A stretch of 64,000 nucleotides of DNA from an uncultured Acidimicrobiales bacterium (GTDB lineage: Bacteria; Actinomycetota; Acidimicrobiia; Acidimicrobiales; Aldehydirespiratoraceae): assembly GCA_951812975.1 (NCBI GenBank), contig CATOTC010000003.1, forward strand, positions 124,001 to 188,000, in the 5' to 3' direction. Shown here piece by piece: positions 34,708-42,815 of this stretch. The position numbers and the translations under genes were made by a program. How positions within the stretch are numbered: the first letter of the stretch is position 1; every line of letters begins with the position of its first letter. The notes under the pieces were generated by a model. It was given only the letters and a program-made list of their open reading frames with translations, was not told the origin of the DNA and did no database searches.

Positions 34708-35289
34708 TCAGGGCTGTTGGGCCGAGAGGATGTCGCTGGCGATTTCGGCCATGCTTCGCCGTGTCGACATGGCCTGCTGTTGCAGGAACCGGAAGGCGTC
34801 GTTCTCGCTCATGTTGTGCTCGTCGATGAGCCGGCCTTTGGCCCGGTCGATCAGTTTGCGGACCTCCAGTCGTTCGGCGAGGTCGCTCACCTGGTCTTCG
34901 AGCAGCGCATGCTCACGGAACCGTGCGAGGGCGGTCTCTATGGCTGCGACGAGGTCGCTGCGCTGATAGGGCTTGACCAAATAGGTCATCGCCCCCGCTT
35001 CGACTGCTCTCTCGATCAGTTCACGCTGGCTGAAGGCGGTGAGGATCACGACTGCGGTTCGGGTCTCGCTGCTGATCGCCTGGGCCGCGGATATTCCGTC
35101 GAGGCCGGGCATCTTGATGTCGAGCAGGACCAAGTCGGGGGTGTGGGTCTTGACCAGGTCGACGACTTCGTCGCCGCGGCCCGTGTCTCCTGGGACTTCG
35201 TAGCCCTCCGAGCGAAGGGTCTCGACGAGGTCGAGTCGGATTATCGGCTCGTCCTCGGCTACGACGATGCGTATGGCATCCTCGCTCAC
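34708..35289 (-). CDS. response regulator with ANTAR RNA-binding output domain (PdtaR-like)
   Basis: A 193-residue two-domain regulator. The receiver domain (1-~125) has acidic VVAEDEPIIRLD, phosphoacceptor LVLLDIKMPGLDG, ILTAF and lysine LVKPYQRSD. The ANTAR domain (~135-190, LEVRKLIDRAKGRLIDEHNM, ENDAFRFLQQQAM, RRSMAEIASDIL) binds tandem RNA hairpins to prevent transcription termination. It resembles mycobacterial PdtaR (Rv1626), which also lies close to polA. The partner histidine kinase is not in the window. Its start overlaps the stop of the preceding small coiled-coil gene by 4 nt. Confidence 0.93.
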   Translation of the reverse strand: MSEDAIRIVVAEDEPIIRLDLVETLRSEGYEVPGDTGRGDEVVDLVKTHTPDLVLLDIKMPGLDGISAAQAISSETRTAVVILTAFSQRELIERAVEAGAMTYLVKPYQRSDLVAAIETALARFREHALLEDQVSDLAERLEVRKLIDRAKGRLIDEHNMSENDAFRFLQQQAMSTRRSMAEIASDILSAQQP

Positions 35290-35582
35290 GAGGCGCTGAG
35301 ATGATCGAGAAGCGTGTCCTGGGTGGCGTCGAGCTCTGCGATCCTTGCAACGACCCGGTCACGATGACGGGTCATGCGTTCAACATGGCGGGCCAAGCGG
35401 CGATGCTCCCGTTCTGCCAGCGGCGTTTCGGACACGAGGGCTCGCACCCGTGCGTCGTAGGCTTCGTCGCGGAGTTGGTTGAGCTGCTCCTCAGTGACCT
35501 GCAGATCGGCACGCAACAGGCGCAGTTGCTGCCCCACACGCCGCAACCGACGTTCAATCTGAGGATTCGTTTCCGACATCAA
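35286..35582 (-). CDS. small coiled-coil protein
   Basis: A 98-residue hydrophilic, Arg/Leu/Glu-rich protein, almost entirely predicted helix (RRVGQQLRLLRADLQVTEEQ, then EHRRLARHVERMTRHRDRVV). It is without signal or membrane segment and I recognise no family. Its stop overlaps the ANTAR regulator start (ATGA), so the two are coupled and may act together. Start ATG 35582 or the adjacent ATG 35579. Confidence 0.65.
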   Translation of the reverse strand: MMSETNPQIERRLRRVGQQLRLLRADLQVTEEQLNQLRDEAYDARVRALVSETPLAEREHRRLARHVERMTRHRDRVVARIAELDATQDTLLDHLSAS

Positions 35583-35748
35583 CCCCCAACTGTAGAGCCC
35601 CAGCCCCCCAACCCCCGAATTCAGCCCGAAAGACCGGCCTCGTCAGATCTCCAAACGCCCGGCATGGCTGATTTCTCAGCGGTGTTGATGCGTCGGTTCC
35701 GACCAGCCGATCGCCCGCGACTCGACAACCAGTATGTCAAGGTGGGGG

Positions 35749-36297
35749 ATGGCGCGGATCACGGTTGTTCCTGACGACGAATGGGAGGGCGAACTCGCTG
35801 AGATGTACTCCCGGGTCGTGGACCGCACTTGGGGGCGGGTCGACAACATCTTGGGGGTCCACTCGCTGAACCCCCGTGGCATGGCGGCACACCAGAGCCT
35901 CTACGAATCGGCCATGAGCGGAACCGCCACGCTGCGCAAGGTCGAACGCGAACTCATAGCCCTGGTCGTCAGCCTCACCAACGACTGCCACTATTGAATC
36001 GTCCACCACCGGCGCGGTCTGCGCCGACTCATCAATGACGACGACCTCGTCGCGGCCGTCGAGCGCGACTGGAGAACCGCCCCGCTGTCCCCCACGCGCA
36101 ATGCCATGCTGGGTTTTGCCGTCAAACTCACCGAGACTCCTGCCGCAACCAGCGACGCCGACGTCGACTCCCTGCGCGAAGCCGGCTTCAGCGACCGCGA
36201 CATCCTCGACATCGTCGAAGTCGTCGCCTACTACGCATACGCCAACCGAATCGCGGACGGGCTCGGCCTCGAAACCGAGGACTGGATCCCCGACTGA
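35749..36297 (+). CDS. AhpD/carboxymuconolactone decarboxylase-like peroxidase, predicted selenoprotein (UGA = Sec83)
   Basis: One frame of 183 codons is broken only by TGA at 35995-35997. Before it: MARITVVPDDEWEGELAEMY ... LIALVVSLTNDCHY. After it: IVHHRRGLRRLINDDDLVAA, ERDWRTAPLSPTRNAMLGFA and DRDILDIVEVVAYYAYANRI. Together these make a complete peroxidase-related AhpD-like protein of ~182 residues, in which the family motif N-x-C-x-Y-C-x-x-H-H is expected. Here the second, redox-active Cys is replaced by UGA, giving CHYU. A GC-rich hairpin with a GGUCU loop follows 18 nt later, matching bacterial SECIS placement. The ATG 35749 has an AAGGTGGGG ribosome site. A simple nonsense mutation is the alternative, but the exact position at a catalytic Cys argues against it. 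Confidence 0.82.
35995..36030 (+). promoter_or_regulatory. UGA selenocysteine codon and candidate bacterial SECIS hairpin
   Basis: UGA at 35995-35997 is followed, after 12 nt, by CGGCGC (36010-36015), loop GGTCT (36016-36020) and GCGCCG (36021-36026). This is a perfect 6-bp GC stem whose apical loop starts with G and lies 18 nt after the UGA. Bacterial SECIS elements recognised by SelB have a G within the first two loop positions, about 16-37 nt after UGA. The hairpin lies within the coding region, as required in bacteria. Confidence 0.72.
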
Positions 36298-36463
36298 GCC
36301 GCGGCACAATCGGCCAGAAACACCGCCGCACGACCCCGTAACGAATCAGCCGAAGCCGCAAACAGGCGGACCGAACCGGGGGCGAGACTTGCCGCTTGAA
36401 CCCGCCGGTCTCGTGGCCTACCGTGATCGGCGATCAAGGCAGAATCAGCGAACAGGAATGAGC

Positions 36464-37012
36464 ATGCGCCTCCAGAGGACGATCACCGTGTCGATAACGG
36501 TGTCGCTAGTGCTACTGGGACTCGCAGCCTGCGGCGACGACGACAGCAGCAGCATCGCCGGTGTTGGACAGAAGGCGACTGCGGAGATGCACGGGCCGGA
36601 CGGATCGTCGATGGGCGCCATCACCATGGAGCAGGGGCCGAACGGTGTTCTGGTCTCCGCAGACGTCAGCGGTCTGACCCCTGGCGCCCACGGGTTCCAC
36701 ATCCACACCGTCGGAGCATGCACGCCTGACTTCAGCGCGGCGGGAGGCCACTTCGCGCCGGGCGGACACGGTCACGGATTCATGCATTCCGACGGACTGC
36801 ACGCTGGCGACCTCCCGAATATTCATGCGGCCGGTGACGGCACCGCCCGGGCGGACTACTTCACCGACCTCGTCACCCTCGCCGCGGATGCCGAGACCTC
36901 CGTGTTCGACTCCGACGGGTCGGCCTTCATCATCCACGCCAAGCCGGACACCTACGGCTCCGAGGCCGGCGCCGGCGACCGCGTCGCCTGCGGCGTTATC
37001 GAGAGCAACTGA
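36464..37012 (+). CDS. sodC: Cu/Zn superoxide dismutase lipoprotein
   Basis: Extracytoplasmic dismutase of superoxide, 182 residues. The signal peptide ends in a lipobox (LVLLGLAACGDDD), so it is anchored outside the membrane. Copper/zinc ligands are in HGFHIHTVGAC, GGHFAPGGHGHG, HAGDLPNIHA and FIIHAKPDTY, and the catalytic arginine is in GDRVACG. The two cysteines in VGAC and VACG form the conserved disulphide. I chose ATG 36464 because AGGA (36454-36457) is 6 nt away; ATG 36458 is in frame. It follows the predicted selenoperoxidase after 166 nt, suggesting a shared oxidative-defence theme. Confidence 0.93.
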   Translation: MRLQRTITVSITVSLVLLGLAACGDDDSSSIAGVGQKATAEMHGPDGSSMGAITMEQGPNGVLVSADVSGLTPGAHGFHIHTVGACTPDFSAAGGHFAPGGHGHGFMHSDGLHAGDLPNIHAAGDGTARADYFTDLVTLAADAETSVFDSDGSAFIIHAKPDTYGSEAGAGDRVACGVIESN

Positions 37013-37070
37013 CTCTCCCGACACGCCTGACAACCAACAGGTGCACAGGAGGCGGTCGTTGGGCTTGTTG

Positions 37071-37155
37071 TGCCCGGGGCGGGACTTGAACCCGCACGCT
37101 CGTGTAAAGCAACGGATTTTGAGTCCGCCGTGTCTGCCAATTCCACCACCCGGGC
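37071..37155 (-). tRNA. tRNA-Leu (anticodon CAA)
   Basis: Minus-strand 85-nt class II tRNA. The acceptor stem GCCCGGG pairs with CCCGGGC, then discriminator A. The D-arm has TGGTGGAATTGGCAGACA, the anticodon arm loop is CTCAAAA (anticodon CAA), there is a long variable arm, and the T-arm has GGTTCAAGTCC. The 3' CCA is not encoded. It reads UUG codons. Confidence 0.93.
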
Positions 37156-37210
37156 CGGATGATCACGCCAAGGCGTCTTGACCTTGTAGGCGCAGCGTAG
37201 CCTCTACGAT

Positions 37211-37360
37211 ATGTTGTCGGGCGTTCGTTTCCCTCTCCCTTCACCCCGTCTTGTGTGGGTGCTCGCGGCGTTGGTTGTGCTCGTGATTTTGCGGGAAACA
37301 TCGATCCGGCGACACATCGAGGACCTGAGCGACTGGCCGCACACTCCCCAACCGTTCTGA
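37211..37360 (+). CDS. possible small membrane protein
   Basis: A 49-residue frame reading MLSGVRFPLPSPRLVWVLAA then a hydrophobic LVVLVIL and a charged tail (RETSIRRHIEDLSDWPHTPQ). One membrane helix is possible. There is no clear ribosome site and no recognised family, so this is tentative. The remainder of 37156-37531 shows no other gene; it must contain the fabD promoter. Confidence 0.3.
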   Translation: MLSGVRFPLPSPRLVWVLAALVVLVILRETSIRRHIEDLSDWPHTPQPF

Positions 37361-37531
37361 CCGGCCCGAGCAGACCAGACTCAACCTCACCGGAGCACAA
37401 ATCGCGGAAGTAGTGAAACCCTGCGGTGTGCCCGTGAGTCAGACACCCAACAGCACGTATAACGTATATCCCTCTCAGACACAGAAATTAACGCGCCCTG
37501 TTATCCGGCCACCGCGGGAGCCTCGAACCAG

Positions 37532-38707
37532 ATGATCGTCTTCACCTACCCAGGACAAGGTTCACAACGCCCTGGTATGGGTGCGCCATGGGCTGAGCAC
37601 CCCTCTTGGGAGCTCGTCGAGGAAGCCTCCGAAGCCGTCGACCGCCACGTCGCTGCGCTGCTGCTCGACGCCGACGCCGACGAGCTGACAATGACCCGCA
37701 ACGCCCAACTCGCCACGTTCGTCATCTCTATGGTGGTGCTCGACGCAGTCAGCCGCCTAGGGGCAGAAGCGGTTGCCCATGCCGGGCACAGCCTCGGAGA
37801 GTACTCAGCGCTCACCGCCTCAGGTGCGCTCGACTTCGGCGACGCCGTCCGCCTCGTCAACGAACGCGGCGACGCCATGCAGGCAGCGGCCGACGAACAG
37901 ACAGGCACCATGGCCGCACTGCTGGGACTCGAAGACGACCAGGCCGACATCGCCTGTCGCCGCACCGCCGGCGACGTCTGGATCGCCAACTACAACGCCC
38001 CCGGCCAAGTCGTCATCGCCGGGGTCCCCGAAGACATCGACGAGGCATGCAGGATCGCCAAGGAGGCCGGCGCCAAACGGGCGATGCGGCTCCCCGTCGG
38101 CGGAGCTTTCCACACGCCTCTCATGGCACCCGCACGACGCCGTCTGGGCAAAGCCATCGACCAGGTCGAGTTCCGGCCGCCAGAACAGCCCGTGTACGCC
38201 AACCTCGACGCCACCGCCCACCATGAACCCGGCGACTGGCCTGAACTGCTCGGGGCGCAACTCTGCTCCCCGGTCCGCTGGCGTCAGACCCTGCGAACGC
38301 TCTCCGAAGACGGATTCAACACCTTCGTCGAACTCGGACCGGGCAACGTGCTCACCGGCCTCGTGAAACGGACCCTCAAGGGCGCCAACCGAGTCAACGT
38401 CGCCGCACCAGCCGACCTCGACGGACTGCTGGAGTCGCTGGCCGTTCAACTGAGCACCGAAACCCCCGCCCTCGAAGGAGAGCACCTCTTCGCCACAGAA
38501 CGACTCGTGGTGTCGCCCGGCGCCGGCATCTTCAGCCTGGCCCCCGGTTGCGAACCGGGTCGCCGTGTGTCCGTGGGTGAGGTGTTGGGTACGGTTGGGG
38601 ATCAAGAAGTCCTCAGCTCCTTCGCGGGAGAAATAGTCGGGGTACTTGCCCTCAAGGGAGAACGCGTGACTTCACGGCAACCGATCGCTTGGCTGCGGGT
38701 CAACTGA
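37532..38707 (+). CDS. fabD: ACP S-malonyltransferase with C-terminal lipoyl/biotinyl-like extension
   Basis: Transfers malonyl from CoA to ACP at the start of fatty-acid elongation. Residues 1-~310 are a complete FabD: FTYPGQGSQRPGMG, nucleophile motif GHSLGEY, LPVGGAFHTPLM with the catalytic His, and ELGPGNVLTGLVKR. The protein then continues for ~65 residues (LVVSPGAGIFSLAPG, VSVGEVLGTV, VLSSFAGEIVGVLALKGERV, QPIAWLRVN). That resembles the beta-sandwich of biotinyl/lipoyl domains but lacks the modifiable lysine motif. FabD is normally ~310 residues, so this is a fusion. It overlaps fabH by one nucleotide and leads the fab operon. Confidence 0.93.
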   Translation: MIVFTYPGQGSQRPGMGAPWAEHPSWELVEEASEAVDRHVAALLLDADADELTMTRNAQLATFVISMVVLDAVSRLGAEAVAHAGHSLGEYSALTASGALDFGDAVRLVNERGDAMQAAADEQTGTMAALLGLEDDQADIACRRTAGDVWIANYNAPGQVVIAGVPEDIDEACRIAKEAGAKRAMRLPVGGAFHTPLMAPARRRLGKAIDQVEFRPPEQPVYANLDATAHHEPGDWPELLGAQLCSPVRWRQTLRTLSEDGFNTFVELGPGNVLTGLVKRTLKGANRVNVAAPADLDGLLESLAVQLSTETPALEGEHLFATERLVVSPGAGIFSLAPGCEPGRRVSVGEVLGTVGDQEVLSSFAGEIVGVLALKGERVTSRQPIAWLRVN

Positions 38708-39627
38708 TGGCGATCCGAATCGCCGGAATAGGCACGGCACTGCCCTCCAAGGTCCTCACCAACGACGACCTCGCGCAAATCATGGACACCAGCGATGAAT
38801 GGATCCGCGAGCGTGCCGGGATCGCCTCCCGCCATGTCGGCGGACTCACCTCCGAGATGGGAGTCGAAGCGGGCAACAATGCCCTCAAAGCCGCAGACCT
38901 CACGCCCGATGCCATCGATCTGCTGGTCCTGTCAACCAGCAGCCCCGATCAACGGTTTCCGGGAACCTCAGCCCAGATCCATGCAGGTATCGGCCTGGAC
39001 TGCGGCGCTTTCGACGTCAATGCCGCATGCGCCGGGTTCGCCTACGGCTACGTGGCCGCCTACGGCATGATGATGCTGCCCGGCGGCCCGGACCGGGTCC
39101 TCAACATCGGCAGCGACGCACTGTCGACCCTGGTCGACTGGGAGGATCGGGGAACTGCGATCCTGTTCGGCGACGGCGCCGGAGCATGCGTCATGGAACG
39201 CCACGACCAGGGTGAGCTGCTGGCCTTCGACCTCGGAGCCGACGGCAACCTCGCCCCGATCCTCTACTGCGAACACGGCGACACGATCCACATGGCAGGA
39301 CGCGAAGTCTTCAAGCGGGCCGTGCGAGCGGTCACCGCCTCGATCAAGACCGCCCTCGGACAGGCCGGCCTGACCCCCGACGACGTCGACGTGGTCCTGT
39401 TGCACCAGGCCAACATCAGGATCATCGAAGCTGTCTGCGCCCGCACATCGCTGCCGATGTCCAAGACCCACAATGTGCTTGAGACGACCGGCAACACCTC
39501 CACGGCCACCATCCCGTTGGCGATGGAACGGGCCGAATCGGCCGGTGTCCTCGAACCCGGCAAGATCGTGTTGATGTCCGGGTTCGGTGCAGGGATGACC
39601 TGGGCGACCCTGGTGGTGCGCTGGTGA
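38707..39627 (+). CDS. fabH: beta-ketoacyl-ACP synthase III
   Basis: Initiating condensing enzyme of type II fatty-acid synthesis, 306 residues from ATG 38707, which shares its A with the fabD stop (TGATG). Motifs are TSDEWIRERAGIASRH, active-site Cys VNAACAGFAYGY, His VLLHQANIRI and Asn ETTGNTSTATIPLA. The length is a little under the usual 310-330. It is coupled to fabD upstream and to fabG by a 4-nt overlap. Confidence 0.94.
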   Translation: MAIRIAGIGTALPSKVLTNDDLAQIMDTSDEWIRERAGIASRHVGGLTSEMGVEAGNNALKAADLTPDAIDLLVLSTSSPDQRFPGTSAQIHAGIGLDCGAFDVNAACAGFAYGYVAAYGMMMLPGGPDRVLNIGSDALSTLVDWEDRGTAILFGDGAGACVMERHDQGELLAFDLGADGNLAPILYCEHGDTIHMAGREVFKRAVRAVTASIKTALGQAGLTPDDVDVVLLHQANIRIIEAVCARTSLPMSKTHNVLETTGNTSTATIPLAMERAESAGVLEPGKIVLMSGFGAGMTWATLVVRW

Positions 39628-40331
39628 GTCGAGTTGTCCTCGTAACGGGAGGCAACCGAGGGATCGGACTGGCAACCGCCAAACGCTTCCAAGCCTCCGG
39701 GCATCAGGTCGCGGTGACCTCCCGCTCCGGTACCGGCGATGACCTTGATGGGCTCTTCGTCGTCAAATGCGATGTGACCGACAGCGAATCTGTCGATGCC
39801 GCGGTCAGCGAGGTCGAGGAGTCGCTGGGTCCCGTCGAAGTGCTGGTGAGCAATGCCGGCATCACCCGCGACGGCCTGGTGCTGCGCATGGCCGACGACG
39901 CCTTCAGCGAGGTGCTCGACGCCAACCTCACCGGTGGTTTCCGCATAGCCCGGCGGGTCGTCAAAAAGATGATGCGGGCGCGTTGGGGGCGGATCGTCTT
40001 CGTCTCGTCCGTCGTCGGTCTCGGAGGGCAGGCCGGTCAGGCGAACTACGCCGCGTCGAAGGCCGGGATCACGGGCTTGGCCCGTTCACTCGCCAAGGAG
40101 TTCGCCGGGCGCAACATCACCGTGAACGTCGTCGCACCCGGCCCTATCGACACCGACATGCTGGCAGCCCTGAGCGACGCCCAACGGACCGCGATGCTCG
40201 ACATGGTGCCGATCGGGCGCCTCGGAGAGCCTGCTGAGATCGCCGCGGCGATCGAGTACCTAGCCTCGGAGGACGCCGGGTTCGTGACCGGTACGGTGCT
40301 TCCGATAGATGGCGGCCTTTCCATGGGCTGA
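39624..40331 (+). CDS. fabG: 3-oxoacyl-ACP reductase
   Basis: A 235-residue short-chain dehydrogenase reducing beta-ketoacyl-ACP with NADPH. The cofactor motif is VTGGNRGIGLATA, then LVSNAGITRDGLVLRM. The catalytic Ser and the Y-x-x-x-K are in SSVVGLGGQAGQANYAASKA, and a C-terminal GTVLPIDGGLSMG follows. GTG start at 39624 overlaps the fabH stop (GTGA). It lies within the fab operon, 81 nt before acpP. Confidence 0.93.
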   Translation: MSRVVLVTGGNRGIGLATAKRFQASGHQVAVTSRSGTGDDLDGLFVVKCDVTDSESVDAAVSEVEESLGPVEVLVSNAGITRDGLVLRMADDAFSEVLDANLTGGFRIARRVVKKMMRARWGRIVFVSSVVGLGGQAGQANYAASKAGITGLARSLAKEFAGRNITVNVVAPGPIDTDMLAALSDAQRTAMLDMVPIGRLGEPAEIAAAIEYLASEDAGFVTGTVLPIDGGLSMG

Positions 40332-40412
40332 CCGTCCACGGGCGATCGTCCATGGGCTAATCGCTTCAAGCTGGATAGCCTCCTAGTACCCACATAGCAA
40401 TGGAGAAAGCAA

Positions 40413-40643
40413 GTGAGTGACAACTTCGAACGATTCACGAATTGTGCAGTAGACGTACTGTCGGTCGACGCCGACCAAGTCGTCTTGGACGCAACTTTCG
40501 AGTCTCTCGACGCCGACAGTCTCGACCTCGTCGAACTGGTCATGGCTCTCGAGGAGGAATTCGACGTCAACGTCGAAGAAGAGGAGCTTGACGGCGTCTT
40601 GACGATTCAGGCTGCCTACGACTTGATCCTCTCCAAGCTCTGA
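40413..40643 (+). CDS. acpP: acyl carrier protein
   Basis: A 76-residue acidic protein whose helix 2 motif DADSLDLVELVMALEEEF contains the serine (in DSL) that receives 4'-phosphopantetheine. It starts at GTG 40413 with GGAG 8 nt upstream. The stop overlaps fabF (TGATG). It carries the growing acyl chain for the enzymes encoded around it. Confidence 0.94.
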   Translation: MSDNFERFTNCAVDVLSVDADQVVLDATFESLDADSLDLVELVMALEEEFDVNVEEEELDGVLTIQAAYDLILSKL

Positions 40644-41815
40644 TGCCAACTCGCCGCGTAGCAGTCACAGGCATCGGCGTCGTCGCCCCGTGCGGAATCG
40701 GAGCCGACGCCTTCTGGGACGGTCTCTGCTCCGCCGCACCAGTCGGGCCGCGTGTTCTTGAAGACTGGGACGCCTCCCCATACTTCGAGAATCCCAAAGA
40801 GGTCAGGCGCAGCGACCGCTTCACCCAGTTCGCGGTTGCAGCCGCCTCCGAGGCTCTGGCCCAGGCCGGCGAACTGACTGTCGACCCGGCGCGCCGCGGC
40901 ACCTTCATCGGGACCGGCGTCGGCGGAATCGAGACTCTCGAGACGCAGATTGAGACTCGCCTCAACAAGGGCGAACGCCGCGTCTCGCCCTTCCTGGTGC
41001 CGATGATGATGACCAACGCAGCCGCGGCCACCCTGTCGATGCGACACGGCTGGCAGGGTCCGTGCGAGAACACCGTCACCGCCTGCGCCGCGGGAACCCA
41101 CGCCATAGGCAACGCGGCACGCCTCATCAGCAACGGAATCTGCGACGCGGTGCTCGCCGGAGGCAGCGAGGCACCCTTCACGCCGACCGCTGTTGCAGGT
41201 TTCACCAACATGACCGCACTCTCGGGCAGTGGGGTGAGCCGCCCATTCGACCCGCGCCGAGACGGATTCGTCATGGCGGAGGGCGCCGGTGTCCTGGTGC
41301 TTGAGGAATGGTCATTCGCAGAGGCGCGCGGCGCCACGATCCTCGGAGAGATCCTGGGTTCGGCCTCCACCGCCGATGCCCACCACATAACCGCGCCCGC
41401 CCCCGGAGGGACAGGCGCCATCACCTGCATGCGCCTCGCTATCGAGGACGCCGGTCTCTCAGCCGACGATGTCGTTCACATCAACGCACACGGCACCTCA
41501 ACGGACAAGAACGATGCCGCCGAGGCGGCCGCCATCGCCAAGATCTTCGGAACCCCCGGGCCGGTCATCACCTCCACCAAGGGCGTCACGGGCCACGCAC
41601 TGGGCGGTGCCGGAGCTCTCGAAGCAGTCGCGGTCCTGCTCTCAATGGACCGTCGACTCATTCCGCCGACTGCGGGCCACGAGACCCTCGATCCGGAGAT
41701 GCCCGACATCGACGTTGTGGTCAATGGACCCAGGGCGTGGGTTCCGGGACCCTCACTGTCGAACAGTTTCGGTTTCGGCGGGCACAACGGAACCCTGGTA
41801 ATCGGTCCCGGCTGA
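40643..41815 (+). CDS. fabF: beta-ketoacyl-ACP synthase II
   Basis: Elongating condensing enzyme, 390 residues. The active-site cysteine is in NTVTACAAGTHAIGNA, and the two histidines are in INAHGTSTDKND and TKGVTGHALGGAGALEA. It starts RRVAVTGIGVVAPCG and ends with the glycine-rich NSFGFGGHNGTLVI. Start overlaps acpP. It is the last gene of the plus-strand fab operon and is convergent with fabZ, with 18 nt between stops. Confidence 0.95.
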   Translation: MPTRRVAVTGIGVVAPCGIGADAFWDGLCSAAPVGPRVLEDWDASPYFENPKEVRRSDRFTQFAVAAASEALAQAGELTVDPARRGTFIGTGVGGIETLETQIETRLNKGERRVSPFLVPMMMTNAAAATLSMRHGWQGPCENTVTACAAGTHAIGNAARLISNGICDAVLAGGSEAPFTPTAVAGFTNMTALSGSGVSRPFDPRRDGFVMAEGAGVLVLEEWSFAEARGATILGEILGSASTADAHHITAPAPGGTGAITCMRLAIEDAGLSADDVVHINAHGTSTDKNDAAEAAAIAKIFGTPGPVITSTKGVTGHALGGAGALEAVAVLLSMDRRLIPPTAGHETLDPEMPDIDVVVNGPRAWVPGPSLSNSFGFGGHNGTLVIGPG

Positions 41816-41833
41816 ATTCAGGGCTCCACGTTC

Positions 41834-42268
41834 CTAATCGCCGTCGGCGTCAACGATCACGAACATCAGCTCACAGCTGGTTGCGAGTTCGCCGTCAACG
41901 GTGGCGCGTCCCTCGCCCTTGCCGGCGCGTGCAGACAAACGGGTCATCTGCACTTCGATCGTCAGCGTGTCGCCGGGCACCACTTGCCGCCTGAAGCGTG
42001 CCTTGTCGAGCCCTCCGAACAGGGGGAGTTTGCCTTCGTATCGTTCATCGGTCAGTACCGCCAACGCTCCCACCTGTGCGATCGCCTCACAGATGAGCAC
42101 TCCGGGGAGCGTTGGGCGGCCTGGAAAATGACCTGCAAAGAAAGCTTCGTCACCAGTGAGCCGCCATGTCCCGACAGCAGATTCGCCCGGGACGATGGCA
42201 CTGATCTCGTCTACGAACAGAAACGGAGATCGGTGAGGCAGTACCTCAACTGGTTTCGGCAGACTCAT
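41834..42268 (-). CDS. fabZ: 3-hydroxyacyl-ACP dehydratase
   Basis: A 144-residue hotdog-fold dehydratase. The catalytic His is in LPHRSPFLFVDE and the Glu is in PGVLICEAIAQVGALAVL; GHFPGRPTLPG and FGGLDKARFRRQVVPGD complete the signature. It supplies the dehydration step for the fab operon but lies on the opposite strand, so it has its own promoter, upstream near the HU gene end. Confidence 0.93.
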   Translation of the reverse strand: MSLPKPVEVLPHRSPFLFVDEISAIVPGESAVGTWRLTGDEAFFAGHFPGRPTLPGVLICEAIAQVGALAVLTDERYEGKLPLFGGLDKARFRRQVVPGDTLTIEVQMTRLSARAGKGEGRATVDGELATSCELMFVIVDADGD

Positions 42269-42317
42269 AGCTATACAGCAAAGTTGCGGCGATTCAGCAA
42301 GTCGCGAGATCGCGGGT

Positions 42318-42593
42318 TCAGCTCTTGCCCGCGGCCTTCAGCTTCGCCCCAACGGACACCTTGCAGCGAGTACCGGCGGGCACGTTGATCGTTTCGCCGG
42401 TCTGGGGGTTGCGAGCCACCCTGGCGCTGGTGTCGGCACGCTCAAACTTGAGGTACCCCGTGATGGCAACTTCCCCTCCGCTGCCGATCTCCGACTCGAT
42501 CGTGCTCATCATGGCGTCGAGACACGCCCCAGCGTCCTTTTGGCTTACGCCGGCCTTGTCGGCCATGGCTGCAACGAGTTCGCCCTTGTTCAT
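42318..42593 (-). CDS. hup: HU-family DNA-binding protein
   Basis: A 91-residue nucleoid protein: MNKGELVAAMADKAGVSQKD, a TGYLKFERADTSARVARNPQ beta-arm and TGETINVPAGTRCKVSVGAK. The usual HU signature (G-F-G-x-F...R-x-x-R-N-P-x-T-G) is present with Y-L-K in place of F-G-x. There is no long lysine-rich actinobacterial tail. About 220 nt upstream (42594-42815) contain no gene I can support. Confidence 0.92.
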   Translation of the reverse strand: MNKGELVAAMADKAGVSQKDAGACLDAMMSTIESEIGSGGEVAITGYLKFERADTSARVARNPQTGETINVPAGTRCKVSVGAKLKAAGKS

Positions 42594-42815
42594 GATTGCT
42601 CCGTTTGTTGTTGATGGTTGCCCGCGACTCTCGCGGTCAAACGAATAACACGCGAGCCGAAATCCTCAACAATGTCAAGCATTTGCCGACTCGCGTGGCT
42701 TCGACAGCCCTTGAAACTACAGGGATCTCCGTTTACTGCCCACCTTTGAGGCCAAATTACACAACCTCAGAAAACGCCGCCTGAAGGGCCTCCAGAGGCG
42801 CCCCGAGCGCTCAGC

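Noticed and set aside
36035..37012. Open frame extending sodC far upstream (325 residues).
   Set aside because: The upstream part overlaps the selenoprotein gene out of frame; the signal peptide and ribosome site place the start at 36464.
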